Origin: Macrostomum hystrix
Taxonomy: Eukaryota > Platyhelminthes > Macrostomidae
Reading direction: 5' to 3'
NCBI GenBank assembly: GCA_950097015.1
Contig: CATNEN010000038.1
Coordinates: 10,536,001-10,600,000, forward strand
DNA length: 64,000 nt
Made by a program: the position numbers and the translations under genes. Shown in pieces: positions 36,656 through 48,629 of the stretch. The notes beneath the pieces were generated by a model that worked only from the letters and a program-made list of their open reading frames with translations, was not told the DNA's origin and searched no databases. Numbering within the stretch: position 1 is the first letter of the stretch; every line of letters begins with the position of its first letter.

Positions 36656-39006
36656 ATGGCTGCAATTCATCAGCTGCAGCAGCAACACGAGCAGGACTCA
36701 GCTGCGGCTGCAGCACTGAGCAGAGGCAACAGCGGATCTTCACTGACGTCAACGACCGTTTCCAGACTGCTGCTGGACTGCCTGGTCAAGAGCTCTGTGC
36801 GCGGCCTGCCGAGAATCTTCAGCAGCGGTTCGCGCCAGCTGCGGCTTCTCTGGTCGTGCAGCGTGCTGGCCTTCTTCTGCCTGCTGGTGTTCAACATCTA
36901 CCGCGTCGCCGTAGTCTACCGGCGCGGCGACGTTGTCATCGCACTGAAGCCCTGGCTGCCAAGGCCGCCCTTTCCCAGCCTGACAGTCTGCGACTCCAGG
37001 TAAACTGAGATCTAAGATTCTAAGGGGACCTGATATTTGAGTAGTTCGCATCCCAAGAGGAGTCGAGTTGAATAAGTTGATGGCGTCAAATTCTCAGAAA
37101 ATTCGACAGCACACAATCATGAGTGCCGGGGTGTGTTTGCGATGGTCCCTTCAAAGAGCATTTCGAAGAGGATTTGAGAGGCTGTGAGAAATTCTCATTC
37201 CCTCAGGAGGCATCGGGTTGAGTAAATAGATAGTTGAATGAAAATGCGACGTCACATAACACCATGTGTACTCGTGTGCGTTTAAGATCTAGACTACTTA
37301 TTAAAAGTAGTATGTTTATCAAGATGCTCTGGCGTCTCATTTAACTCTCCGCGGTCGCAGTCCCATGCCATTCACAGGTATGCGCCGGTTGCCAATGACG
37401 CCAAGAGACTACACGCGACGCATTAACTCGCTGTCAGCGGCCTCCTCTACACCACTCGCGCCGCATCTGCTCAAGGAGCTGCTCACACCGGCCGCTTATC
37501 ACGACCACCTGCCGCAGCGTCAACTGCTGGCCGAGGCAGCCGATAGCGAGCTGGTGCTGTTAGAGAGCTGCCAGGTTGAGCTGACAGACCCTCATCACCG
37601 CGGCCGGCTGCGAAGCGAGCCCTGCCACTTGGCGACCAGGGCCAGCGTACCGGGCTACGTGGCCTGCACCACCATCAGCGCTCCGGATGAGAACAGTGAG
37701 CACGCTTGCCGACTGACGCTCCACCTACTGCTGGACTCCGAGACGGATCCGCTGCGCTGCGGCAAGTGCATCGCCGACCATGTCGAATCGTTAAAAACAG
37801 GTGCCATTGCCTACCTGCACGAGGCCGGCTCGCATCCCATTGACATCAGCGATGGTGTGCGACTATCACCGGGGACACAGAGCTTCATCCACGTCAAGGC
37901 GGCGAAATCTGAGCGTCAGCGGTGCTCTAACAATGCCCCAAAGACTCTGACGCTGAGACCGACGCAGCTTCTTCCAGCCATTTCGACAGCATATTCCGAG
38001 CAGCTCTGCCACGCCCTGAACAGGCAGGTGATGCGCAAGATCGCCTGCGGCTGCGTCATGCCTCGCGAGCCAATGCCTGACGATCTCGACGGCGATCTGT
38101 TGCCGCCCTGTCGGTTGCAGGACTTAAATGCCACCGCCCTGAACTTGACGCAGATGTCGTGCGCAACTGACTTGTGGGAAGCGTCCAAGGACGTTGAAGG
38201 CGACAGTGGATCGGGAGACGATGCTGAATATGCTGATGGCACCTCGGCAGCATCTGATAGCATCTGCCCCAGACCGTGCAGTCAAGTAAGTTTGAAGCAG
38301 TGCTTTTCTGAAGATCTTTTGAGCTTTTGCAATACAGCTTGAATTCCTCACCATTCCCAGGTGATTTTCACGGTGGCTCGCAGCGAAGCACGCGGAATCG
38401 ATGCCAACTCAGCTCTGGACATTTTCGAACGCTACGTCTACAACACCAGCGCGTTTTTTCGACTTCGCGATCGCCTATGGCAGTACGAAACAGCTCTGCT
38501 GTTGCGCCAGGCCGGTAAGGACGATGCGGCGCGCGAAGTACTGGCCAACAGCACCTATTTGCAGGTAAATTTCTATAATGATTTAACTAATTAATTAAGG
38601 ATCGATAATGATCTATTTGCTGTGGCTCTCATAAAAATACCAATTTGACTAAAAATACCAAGGTGAGATGTAGTTTTGATATTTTCTTTCATTTAACCTA
38701 CAACAGGACAATCTAATTACCATGGCGCTGCAGTTCAACTCGCGTCAGGCCAAGAGAGTGGCTGAGAACTATATCCTGGGCCTCGCTGCATTCGTCAGCC
38801 AAATTGGCGGTCTGTTGTCTTTGTTTAGCGGCATAACCGTCATTTGCCTCACAGAAATTGCTGAGCTAGCTTGGCTGATTTTAAAATACACCTTATCTAA
38901 AAGTGAGCGCGAAGGAAGCAAAAATAGGAATAGAGCAACGGGAAGCAGTGAGGAGCTGAACACGATTGAGAGGCAGATGCGGCAAGCTGAAACTGTACAT
39001 GTTTAA
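36656..39006 (+). CDS. DEG/ENaC-family sodium channel, copy 1 (4 exons, 590 aa)
   Basis: Subunit of a trimeric, amiloride-type cation channel of the plasma membrane. Exons 36656-36999, 37361-38285, 38361-38564 and 38707-39006; phases match and introns are GT-AG. The start has a good context (AAACATGG). TM1 is about residues 65-88 (LLWSCSVLAFFCLLVFNIY), followed by a Cys-containing extracellular domain and TM2 at about 515-556 with GGLLSLFSGITVICLTEI, the family pore signature. Oddities: the pre-TM1 His-Gly gating motif reads Arg-Gly (VRGLPRIF), and the usual Gly-X-Ser filter reads Gly-Ile-Thr at 533-535. Ligand or mechanical gating cannot be told from sequence; FaNaC-like and degenerin-like are both possible. 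Confidence 0.9.
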
Positions 39007-39185
39007 CATAAATATTCTTCTGAAAACTGATCATACTAATTTGTAGTCGAGTACATTTGCTAAATACTATGATATTATTCGCGAGGAAATGGCGAGACAC
39101 TTATGGCATTATATTGGTCTTTTGTACAAGAGCGTAAGTTTCAGAATTTTTTAAATAATGGCTTAAAAATGCAAGCGCAGTTTAA

Positions 39186-39191
39186 AATAAA
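39186..39191 (+). terminator. Poly(A) signal of channel gene copy 1
   Basis: AATAAA 180 nt past the stop; another occurs at 39256-39261. Confidence 0.4.
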
Positions 39192-39449
39192 AATTATCGC
39201 GTCGTCGATTATAACTCGTCGATAATATTTAAAACATTTTAGATAAACTTTGTTGAATAAAAAAAATTTATATAGTTCCATTATACTACACAATACTCCT
39301 CACGCTTTTTTAACTTTTTTTAACTTGTCACATTTTTGCGCGAATATTCGATTTGTAACGTTTCAAGGAATTTCACAAGAATATTGTATGTACAATACTA
39401 TAATTGGTGCAACTGTTACTCACCTGATTTGCTGATTCGTCGGCTGTTG

Positions 39450-39481
39450 TATAGACAGGTTTTATAATAAACCTGTCTATA
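39450..39481. repeat. Perfect 13-bp hairpin downstream of channel gene copy 1
   Basis: TATAGACAGGTTT, six-base loop TATAAT, then AAACCTGTCTATA. About 440 nt past the stop codon; also at 48598-48629. Confidence 0.7.
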
Positions 39482-39489
39482 ATAAGACA

Positions 39490-40531
39490 TATAAAGCATA
39501 TAATAAGCATCACATCTACTTGATCAACTGTAACAGATGGTTGAGGTATGTCTTTAACAAGTATAGTTGACACTACTGGCTATTTTTATTTGAGTGGTAC
39601 GAATGACTGAAATTAAGGTAATGGCATTCTAATCGTAGCTACTTGCCCTCATGTAATTTATTTTGCCCACCAAATACTCATTTCTCCTTGTAGTGGTCAA
39701 TACATATTGCACTTGCACAATCACAAGTTTTTGTAGTGGCTTAAAGCGAGTGTTTGACACAAAACTATTTTTTTAACATTGAAAACTTTAACTTGTTTAA
39801 TTTACAAGAATAAAAAATAAATACATACAAAGATTGTGAGATGTAGACACTTAATATTTATGCTGCTATGACTGTATACAGCATAAGCTATAACTAGCTA
39901 GCTATTTCCAGTTGATTTAAGTTGAGCTCAGCAAAACATAAAATCCAAATAGCAACATATAGCTAGCTAGCACCCACTTCATCATTCAGAAGTATTGGCA
40001 TACCAATTTTTCAGCTTTTTGGTCTACAACGTATTATAACTGGCTGGTCTAGTAATAATTCTCAGAGCCCTCTAGCTTGGCCTAATAATTAAAGACTTTT
40101 TATTTAATAGGATTTTTTATAAAACTTTTTACAATTTAGAGCACAGCAAAAACTCTTTTTAATTTAAGCAAAAATATAATTTGTAATGTTAAGAATGAAA
40201 TAAATATAAATATCAATATATATAATTATAAATATAACATAAATTATTTGTATATTCTAAGTAGAAGGTAGGCTCATATCCTAGCTATTTCAAACAGCAC
40301 AAGTAAAGATTTGCACTGAATATGAATATCTCCATTGTATTGTTGTGCAGGCCAGTAAATTTACACAAATTAGTTAACAAGCAAGTTGTCATTTTCTGAG
40401 ATTGCTTTTTCAAGTCCTGATGCTAAATTTAAAAAACATGCTAAGATGCTAGATATGGCATTTAATAGCCAGAAGTAATAGATGTTGTTCAAAAGCTTGA
40501 TACATAGCCATACCTTTGAATTAAATTTCAG
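39490..40531. other. AT-rich spacer between channel and Tpt1 genes
   Basis: No repeat array or clear coding exon. The missing 5' exon of the Tpt1 gene should lie here, but no ATG-bearing exon with the correct phase stood out. Confidence 0.4.
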
Positions 40532-42048
40532 AGCAAAGCAGACATTCATTTGAGCCGGACTCTTGCATGGCTGCTTCGTCATGGCGCTGTGCAAGAGGGC
40601 CTGCAGTTTATCGATGGCTGTTTTCTAAACGTTGATGACGTGTTGAAGCACCGAAAATTTCGTGACTTCAGGCTTGAAGATATTGAAAGGTTGGCGGCTT
40701 TTTGTTGTCTTAATTACGATTGCTAATTTAACACTATCACAGCTGCACAAGTTTACTTGTATCTTTCCCGGCATGCTAGTAATAATAATAATAATAGTAA
40801 TAGTAATTGCAGGAGGGTAGTAATTGCAGCTGCACGCAATGGCACATCATTTAGTGACACTAGACACGCAGCCAGCGAGAAGGCAATTCTGCCCATTTCG
40901 CTGACTCCTGAGCACACACGCACACGGATACTGTACGCTGGCAAACGCTCAAACAGGTGTGAACATCTGCCCTGACTTTCTCATCGTCAGGCAGTGAAAA
41001 TTTCAAGCCCCCAAGCCTTCTCTCCGCGACTGCGACTTAAATGTGTCCTCGCTGCGGAATCGAGTTCAGGGACCGTGGTGCGAGAGGCAAAAGCATTAGT
41101 CCGCTCTGCCACTCAAACCCTCTGCAGAGTGGTTGCTAATGACAGCAAACGTCGTTACGAGCTGCGCTCATCTCCAATGGATGGTAGGCATCAGATTCGA
41201 GCTGTGCAGGGACACTCAATCCAGGTGGATGGCCTGGATCTCGTGCCAATCACGCTGGACACTATCCACCTGTACCCGGAGGTTGTGCACGGAACCTACA
41301 CTAAGTACTGGTCAAGCATAGCAGCCCAGGGTCTGAAAAGAATGAAACGAACCCATATTCATTTCGCAACTAATGCCGGAACTGACGGCCAGGTAATTTC
41401 CGGTCTGCGCCGCTCGGCTGATGTGGTTATCTATGCGGACCTGGCCAAAGCGCTGGCGGGTGAGCAATCGACAATGCGCGAATGGGGTGGCTAGAGACAA
41501 GGAGAGAATGAGACTGCGGGTGAGATAAAGAGAGAATGAGACTGCGGGTGAGATAAAGAGAGATTTAAAGACTGTGACTGGGATGGTGAGGTTGTAAGTG
41601 ATTGTTATCTGGTAAAGTAGCATTGAGCGGACATCAGTCATAGGTATTTTGAGTCGATTTGAGTTTTGTCTGTTAGATTTCGATATGCTAAACTAACATA
41701 TCCTCCGATACTACCAAGCTGCAGCATATGCGTGGGATAGTCAGGATGGTGTATGACTATTTAAAGTGATTTATAATGCTAAATTACTAGCAGATACGTA
41801 TTATTATCCACTATTATCGCTGCAGACGGTTTCAAATTCTCCGTCTCGCTCAACAATGTCATCCTCTGCGATGGTGACGCCACCGGCACCCTGCCACCAG
41901 CCTACTTCAAGGAGGTCTGGAAGCTGCGGCCCTGTAAGAAATCTATAGGGTCAGATTTGCCTAGTTCAATAGGCACATTCAATAAAACAAAAATAATTCA
42001 ATTTCAGATCGATTGTTGATCTTTGCCAATGGTCGGCCGGTGGAGTGA
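40532..42048 (+). CDS. tRNA 2'-phosphotransferase (Tpt1/KptA family), copy 1, 5' exon not found
   Basis: Removes the splice-junction 2'-phosphate from ligated tRNA, passing it to NAD+. Exons 40532-40689, 41128-41459, 41826-41933 and 42008-42048, giving 212 residues plus stop. The catalytic set is intact: LLRHGA (Arg-His), IRAVQGHS (Arg) and VISGLRRSAD (Arg). Other family blocks are TYTKYWSSIAAQGL, RTHIHFA, DGFKFSVSLNNVIL and LPPAYFKEVWKLRP. The frame is closed just upstream of the AATTTCAG acceptor, so a short coding exon with the ATG must lie before it. The second exon's acceptor sits about 8 bp from a SINE. Confidence 0.9.
40783..41119 (-). mobile_element. SINE family S1, copy 3, in a Tpt1 intron
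   Basis: Minus-strand copy: the head near 41119 reads GTTTGAGTGGCAGAGCGGAC with GCCTCTCGCACC; the body has CTGACGATGAGAAAGTCAGG; the tail is a TTA-rich run (the TAATAATAATAA on the plus strand at 40783-40800). It fills most of the intron between recognised exons 1 and 2. Confidence 0.75.
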
Positions 42049-42447
42049 AGAAGCGATGAAATCTACACGACCTCATTTGCCAAGCATTCTGTAATCCAGC
42101 TGAACAGCGTGACGTATGGGTAGTTCTCAAAACTTGGGTTAGAGTTTATGAAGCAAAAGTAAAGTGCAAGATTTATTTTAAATACTCTGTTAAGTTTTTC
42201 TGATACTACTGTATATGCCTTAAAAGGCAATTTAAAGCACATAAAAACGTCCTGGGGATTTGTTATGGTGAATTTTGCTCACTCGTTTAAGATACCGGAG
42301 AAGAAGCACAAAACAAGTCAAAACAAGTCAAAACAAGTTAATTCATTTTAGTATTTCTATTTTTTTGTAAACGTACAAGTAGTTTATTAAAATTTTTTTA
42401 TTTACAACCTTTAAAACTTGAGATTTTTTACTGATTTTGTTAAACTA

Positions 42448-42453
42448 AATAAA
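42448..42453 (+). terminator. Possible poly(A) signal of Tpt1 copy 1
   Basis: AATAAA about 400 nt past the stop in AT-rich sequence, so chance is possible. Confidence 0.25.
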
Positions 42454-43100
42454 AGTACGTTTTTTAACGTTAACTTTTTCCAAGTTAATAAAGTAAAGGC
42501 TAGCTGCTTGATAGAGCATAGTCTGCAAACGGTGTGAAAAATATGATCCAACTTTACAAGTTATTAATTAGTTATGTGCCCGTTAACAGAAGAAAATTAT
42601 AAGGCAAATGAACTTTTCATTGTTTTAAACCTTGAGAGCAACTTAATACGCACTAAACTATTTAGTACCTGTAGGTTTCTTACAGAATCTATTAAGTTAC
42701 TCAACGGTAACATTTTTAATAGTAATTAATCTTCAATGAATTTTCGCGCAATCAATGGCTGCTAGGCAACAATAAAAAAATATATGGTGTATTTTGTCTT
42801 ATTAGATTTTCTAGTAGTGATATTCAGGCCTTTAATGCTCTTTTGTTTATTATTTGGAAAATTTAGTGACTTTTTTGTTTTGATGCATCAACCGAAATTT
42901 TGAGAACTACCTGTATACTGTAACACCAACTCTGTCTTTGAAAAAAGGATCATTCTGTTTACTCGTTACAAGATTGATCTCGCTTGGGTGGTGGCTCGAC
43001 GAGAGGGTGGTGGGTTTGAGGCAGAGCTTAAAGCTCTAGTCTATGGTAATAATCACACGGAAAGAACAAAAAGTTAAAATAATTTTAATGTAAGAATATA

Positions 43101-43186
43101 TACCGGCTATCGAAGGTATCAATGGCTGTGACCGAGGAGGCGCAGCGCCTGAGGTCATAGACATTGATACCCGAAATAGCCGGTGT
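43101..43186. repeat. Foldback element, hairpin 1, copy 1
   Basis: Arms with ACCGGCTAT and GGTATCAATG pair with CATTGATACC and ATAGCCGGT. A nested GGCGC-AGC-GCC stem sits at the tip. Confidence 0.75.
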
Positions 43187-43296
43187 GTATTTTCATTGAG
43201 CAACGCTGGGGTTCGCCAGCGGTTCTGTTTGCACCATAGACATTCCACCGGGGTTTAAATGGCGGGAATCCCAGCGTTGCTCAATGAAAATACACA
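43184..43296. repeat. Foldback element, hairpin 2, copy 1 (27-bp perfect arms)
   Basis: Arms beginning TGTGTATTTTCATTGAGCAA and ending TTGCTCAATGAAAATACACA are perfect complements over 27 bp, around a loop of about 59 nt. It directly abuts hairpin 1. Looks like a small MITE or foldback element. Confidence 0.8.
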
Positions 43297-43782
43297 CTTA
43301 ACGTTAGAAATACAAGAATCCTGTCGGAATTCCCCATAGACATAGTTTAACGATGTTCATTAAAACCCTTGCTCAGCGTTGTTCAATGCCATCATAACTG
43401 CCAAGCCAAACTGCATGGGTGATCCGTTTTAAAGAACCGTTGCACACATTTATAATAACACCAATTATTATATAAACTAAGTAAGTCTGTTAGTTTTCGG
43501 AAAAACCTAAAGTAAAATTTATACACCCTCATAAATTATACAATAAATAAAGTTAACAGTATTGCAATCTATATTTTTATTACAATGTAACAGAATCTTA
43601 TACCTTTATGACCTTTGAACTTTCACACCTTACACTCCAGGTTAATTATCTCTACAAGCTAAGTAATTTAATTACACTTCAGTACCTGCCCATATCTTAA
43701 ATGGACGAACCTGTTGAAAAGAAGTAAAGGCAAAAAGCAATTATTAATTTACGATCTCTGACACAAGAGTAACTCTCCAGAA

Positions 43783-43790
43783 GAGTAACT
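43783..43790. other. 8-bp templated filler at the duplication junction
   Basis: GAGTAACT separates the two copies and repeats the GAGTAACTC found 16 nt upstream (43767-43775). It is absent at the outer edges. This resembles the templated insertions of polymerase theta-type end joining. Confidence 0.7.
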
Positions 43791-44409
43791 CTTGGGCTCT
43801 GGGGTACTTCGGCTTGCGAGCCCGGATTCGCTTATTTGGCCACAGAGTTTGAGTCGAGAGAGTTTGAGCTCTGCCGGCCGGGAGGGGGAATCGGTTCGGT
43901 TTAAGACGTGTGGGATAACAGAGGGGCCGTTAATCCCACCGGGTTGGGATGCGGGCGAGGCCAATAGAAGCGGTGGAAGCGGTGTTGTTGAGATCGATCT
44001 GATCTGCCCCCGGCCACTGAGGGAGAGACGCCGCGGACAAACTGAACGGCAATAAACTGCGTTGTGGAACTGAAGATCCTTTAATCTTGTCCCCCCGCAA
44101 ACCTTTGGAGCCAAAATGAGCTGCTCGGATGCTCAACCCCAGTCTGTAGCCCATGCTCACAGCTTGCAGACCTTCAGCAGTGTGTCAGAGGGGCGAGACA
44201 TACTCGCTGTATCGGCTGGAAAACATCCGGCTCTCCGTCTCTACCGCATTGATCCAATGCTGCAATTTTTCACCGTTTAGCTGATCTACAAAGTATAAAG
44301 GGCAACTCAGGATTAGAATACAATGAGAGCTGACTGCTTACTTTTATTTAGTTCCCCAGGACAATTTTAATGACAAAAACTAAGGTGAATTCAATGCAAA
44401 CTATAATCA

Positions 44410-45598
44410 CAAACCTCCGAATCTTCAGGACAAACGCTGGACACTAAGCTCCGTATCTTCAGGACAAACGCTAGACACTAAGCACTAAGCTCCGTATCTT
44501 CAGGACAAACGCTGGACACTAAGCACTAAGCTCCGTATCTTCAGGACAAACGCTGGACACTAAGCTCCGTATCTTCAGGACAAACGCTAGACACTAAGCA
44601 CTAAGCTCCGTATCTTCAGGACAAACGCTGGACACTAAGCACTAAGCTCCGTATCTTCAGGACAAACGCTGGACTCTAAGCACTAAGCTCCGTATCTTCA
44701 GGACAAACGCTGGACACTAAGCTCCGTATCTTCAGGACAAACGCTGGACACTAAGCTCCGTATCTTCAGGACAAACGCTGGACACTAAGCTCCGAATCTT
44801 CAGGACAAACGCTAGACACTAAGCACTAAGCTCCGTATCTTCAGGACAAACGCTGGAAACTAAGCTCCGTATCTTCAGGACAAACGCTGGACACTAAGCT
44901 CCGTATCTTCAGGACAAACGCTGGACACTAAGCTCCGTATCTTCAGGACAAACGCTGGACACTAAGCTCCGTATCTTCAGGACAAACGCTGGACACTAAG
45001 CTCCGTATCTTCAGGACAAACGCTGGACACTAAGCTCCGTATCTTCAGGACAAACGCTGGACACTAAGCTCCGTATCTTCAGGACAAACGCTGGACACTA
45101 AGCTCCGTATCTTCAGGACAAACGCTGGACACTAAGCTCCGTATCTTCAGGACAAACGCTGGACACTAAGCTCCGAATCTTCAGGACAAACGCTGGACAC
45201 TAAGCACTAAGCTCCGTATCTTCAGGACAAACGCTGGACACTAAGCTCCGTATCTTCAGGACAAACGCTGGAAACTAAGCTCCGAATCTTCAGGACAAAC
45301 GCTGGACACTAAGCTCCGTATCTTCAGGACAAACGCTGGACACTAAGCTCCGAATCTTCAGGACAAACGCTGGACACTAAGCACTAAGCTCCGTATCTTC
45401 AGGACAAACGCTAGACACTAAGCACTAAGCTCCGTATCTTCAGGACAAACGCTAGACACTAAGCACTAAGCTCCGTATCTTCAGGACAAACGCTAGACAC
45501 TAAGCTCTAAGCTCCGTATCTTCAGGACAAACGCTAGACACTAAGCTCCGTATCTTCAGGACAAACGCTAGACACTAAGCACTAAGCTCCGATCTTCA
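44410..45598. repeat. Minisatellite, 34/41-bp unit, upstream of channel gene copy 2
   Basis: Same order of 34- and 41-bp units as at 35262-36450. Confidence 0.95.
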
Positions 45599-45728
45599 GG
45601 AAAATTCGCTCAAGCAAGAAAATAAAAAAAGACAAAATTGCTTATCTGCTCGTTGCATAAGAATTAATGAGACATCTGTCCGAATGCTGATATGGGAGTC
45701 ACTTGGCCCTTCGGGAAAGGTCGGTGAG

Positions 45729-45738
45729 CATAAAAGGG
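45729..45738 (+). promoter_or_regulatory. TATA-like box of channel gene copy 2
   Basis: CATAAAAGGG in the same position relative to the ATG as in copy 1. Confidence 0.45.
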
Positions 45739-45803
45739 ATTCAAAGGAAATAATAAATTCCATGACAGTCAGAGACACCCAAGCACCGAAATAGAAGCTA
45801 AAC

Positions 45804-48154
45804 ATGGCTGCAATTCATCAGCTGCAGCAGCAACACGAGCAGGACTCAGCTGCGGCTGCAGCACTGAGCAGAGGCAACAGCGGATCTTCACTGACGTCAA
45901 CGACCGTTTCCAGACTGCTGCTGGACTGCCTGGTCAAGAGCTCTGTGCGCGGCCTGCCGAGAATCTTCAGCAGCGGTTCGCGCCAGCTGCGGCTTCTCTG
46001 GTCGTGCAGCGTGCTGGCCTTCTTCTGCCTGCTGGTGTTCAACATCTACCGCGTCGCCGTAGTCTACCGGCGCGGCGACGTTGTCATCGCACTGAAGCCC
46101 TGGCTGCCAAGGCCGCCCTTTCCCAGCCTGACAGTCTGCGACTCCAGGTAAACTGAGATCTAAGATTCTAAGGGGACCTGATATTTGAGTAGTTCGCATC
46201 CCAAGAGGAGTCGAGTTGAATAAGTTGATGGCGTCAAATTCTCAGAAAATTCGACAGCACACAATCATGAGTGCCGGGGTGTGTTTGCGATGGTCCCTTC
46301 AAAGAGCATTTCGAAGAGGATTTGAGAGGCTGTGAGAAATTCTCATTCCCTCAGGAGGCATCGGGTTGAGTAAATAGATAGTTGAATGAAAATGCGACGT
46401 CACATAACACCATGTGTACTCGTGTGCGTTTAAGATCTAGACTACTTATTAAAAGTAGTATGTTTATCAAGATGCTCTGGCGTCTCATTTAACTCTCCGC
46501 GGTCGCAGTCCCATGCCATTCACAGGTATGCGCCGGTTGCCAATGACGCCAAGAGACTACACGCGACGCATTAACTCGCTGTCAGCGGCCTCCTCTACAC
46601 CACTCGCGCCGCATCTGCTCAAGGAGCTGCTCACACCGGCCGCTTATCACGACCACCTGCCGCAGCGTCAACTGCTGGCCGAGGCAGCCGATAGCGAGCT
46701 GGTGCTGTTAGAGAGCTGCCAGGTTGAGCTGACAGACCCTCATCACCGCGGCCGGCTGCGAAGCGAGCCCTGCCACTTGGCGACCAGGGCCAGCGTACCG
46801 GGCTACGTGGCCTGCACCACCATCAGCGCTCCGGATGAGAACAGTGAGCACGCTTGCCGACTGACGCTCCACCTACTGCTGGACTCCGAGACGGATCCGC
46901 TGCGCTGCGGCAAGTGCATCGCCGACCATGTCGAATCGTTAAAAACAGGTGCCATTGCCTACCTGCACGAGGCCGGCTCGCATCCCATTGACATCAGCGA
47001 TGGTGTGCGACTATCACCGGGGACACAGAGCTTCATCCACGTCAAGGCGGCGAAATCTGAGCGTCAGCGGTGCTCTAACAATGCCCCAAAGACTCTGACG
47101 CTGAGACCGACGCAGCTTCTTCCAGCCATTTCGACAGCATATTCCGAGCAGCTCTGCCACGCCCTGAACAGGCAGGTGATGCGCAAGATCGCCTGCGGCT
47201 GCGTCATGCCTCGCGAGCCAATGCCTGACGATCTCGACGGCGATCTGTTGCCGCCCTGTCGGTTGCAGGACTTAAATGCCACCGCCCTGAACTTGACGCA
47301 GATGTCGTGCGCAACTGACTTGTGGGAAGCGTCCAAGGACGTTGAAGGCGACAGTGGATCGGGAGACGATGCTGAATATGCTGATGGCACCTCGGCAGCA
47401 TCTGATAGCATCTGCCCCAGACCGTGCAGTCAAGTAAGTTTGAAGCAGTGCTTTTCTGAAGATCTTTTGAGCTTTTGCAATACAGCTTGAATTCCTCACC
47501 ATTCCCAGGTGATTTTCACGGTGGCTCGCAGCGAAGCACGCGGAATCGATGCCAACTCAGCTCTGGACATTTTCGAACGCTACGTCTACAACACCAGCGC
47601 GTTTTTTCGACTTCGCGATCGCCTATGGCAGTACGAAACAGCTCTGCTGTTGCGCCAGGCCGGTAAGGACGATGCGGCGCGCGAAGTACTGGCCAACAGC
47701 ACCTATTTGCAGGTAAATTTCTATAATGATTTAACTAATTAATTAAGGATCGATAATGATCTATTTGCTGTGGCTCTCATAAAAATACCAATTTGACTAA
47801 AAATACCAAGGTGAGATGTAGTTTTGATATTTTCTTTCATTTAACCTACAACAGGACAATCTAATTACCATGGCGCTGCAGTTCAACTCGCGTCAGGCCA
47901 AGAGAGTGGCTGAGAACTATATCCTGGGCCTCGCTGCATTCGTCAGCCAAATTGGCGGTCTGTTGTCTTTGTTTAGCGGCATAACCGTCATTTGCCTCAC
48001 AGAAATTGCTGAGCTAGCTTGGCTGATTTTAAAATACACCTTATCTAAAAGTGAGCGCGAAGGAAGCAAAAATAGGAATAGAGCAACGGGAAGCAGTGAG
48101 GAGCTGAACACGATTGAGAGGCAGATGCGGCAAGCTGAAACTGTACATGTTTAA
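45804..48154 (+). CDS. DEG/ENaC-family sodium channel, copy 2 (4 exons, 590 aa)
   Basis: Exons 45804-46147, 46509-47433, 47509-47712 and 47855-48154. The translation equals copy 1, including the Arg-Gly in place of His-Gly before TM1 and the Gly-Ile-Thr filter. The duplication unit carries its own upstream sequence and 3' end, so both copies should be expressible. Confidence 0.9.
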
Positions 48155-48597
48155 CATAAATATTCTTCTGAAAACTGATCATACTAATTTGTAGTCGAGT
48201 ACATTTGCTAAATACTATGATATTATTCGCGAGGAAATGGCGAGACACTTATGGCATTATATTGGTCTTTTGTACAAGAGCGTAAGTTTCAGAATTTTTT
48301 AAATAATGGCTTAAAAATGCAAGCGCAGTTTAAAATAAAAATTATCGCGTCGTCGATTATAACTCGTCGATAATATTTAAAACATTTTAGATAAACTTTG
48401 TTGAATAAAAAAAATTTATATAGTTCCATTATACTACACAATACTCCTCACGCTTTTTTAACTTTTTTTAACTTGTCACATTTTTGCGCGAATATTCGAT
48501 TTGTAACGTTTCAAGGAATTTCACAAGAATATTGTATGTACAATACTATAATTGGTGCAACTGTTACTCACCTGATTTGCTGATTCGTCGGCTGTTG

Positions 48598-48629
48598 TAT
48601 AGACAGGTTTTATAATAAACCTGTCTATA
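48598..48629. repeat. Perfect 13-bp hairpin downstream of channel gene copy 2
   Basis: Identical to 39450-39481. Confidence 0.7.

Larger units (their letters stand above)
34643..43782. repeat. Segmental tandem duplication, copy 1 (9,140 bp)
   Basis: Direct repeat of 43791-52930 with a constant offset of 9,148. Every open frame compared has the same length and translation in both copies, so no indel was seen even through the internal minisatellite. It carries a DEG/ENaC gene, a Tpt1 gene, a SINE and two foldback hairpins. Confidence 0.97.

Noticed and set aside
40994-41127. Upstream part of the continuous frame 40994-41494 as Tpt1 N-terminus
   Set aside because: Residues before VVANDSK come from the antisense SINE; the true upstream exon (LLRHGA block) splices in at 41128.
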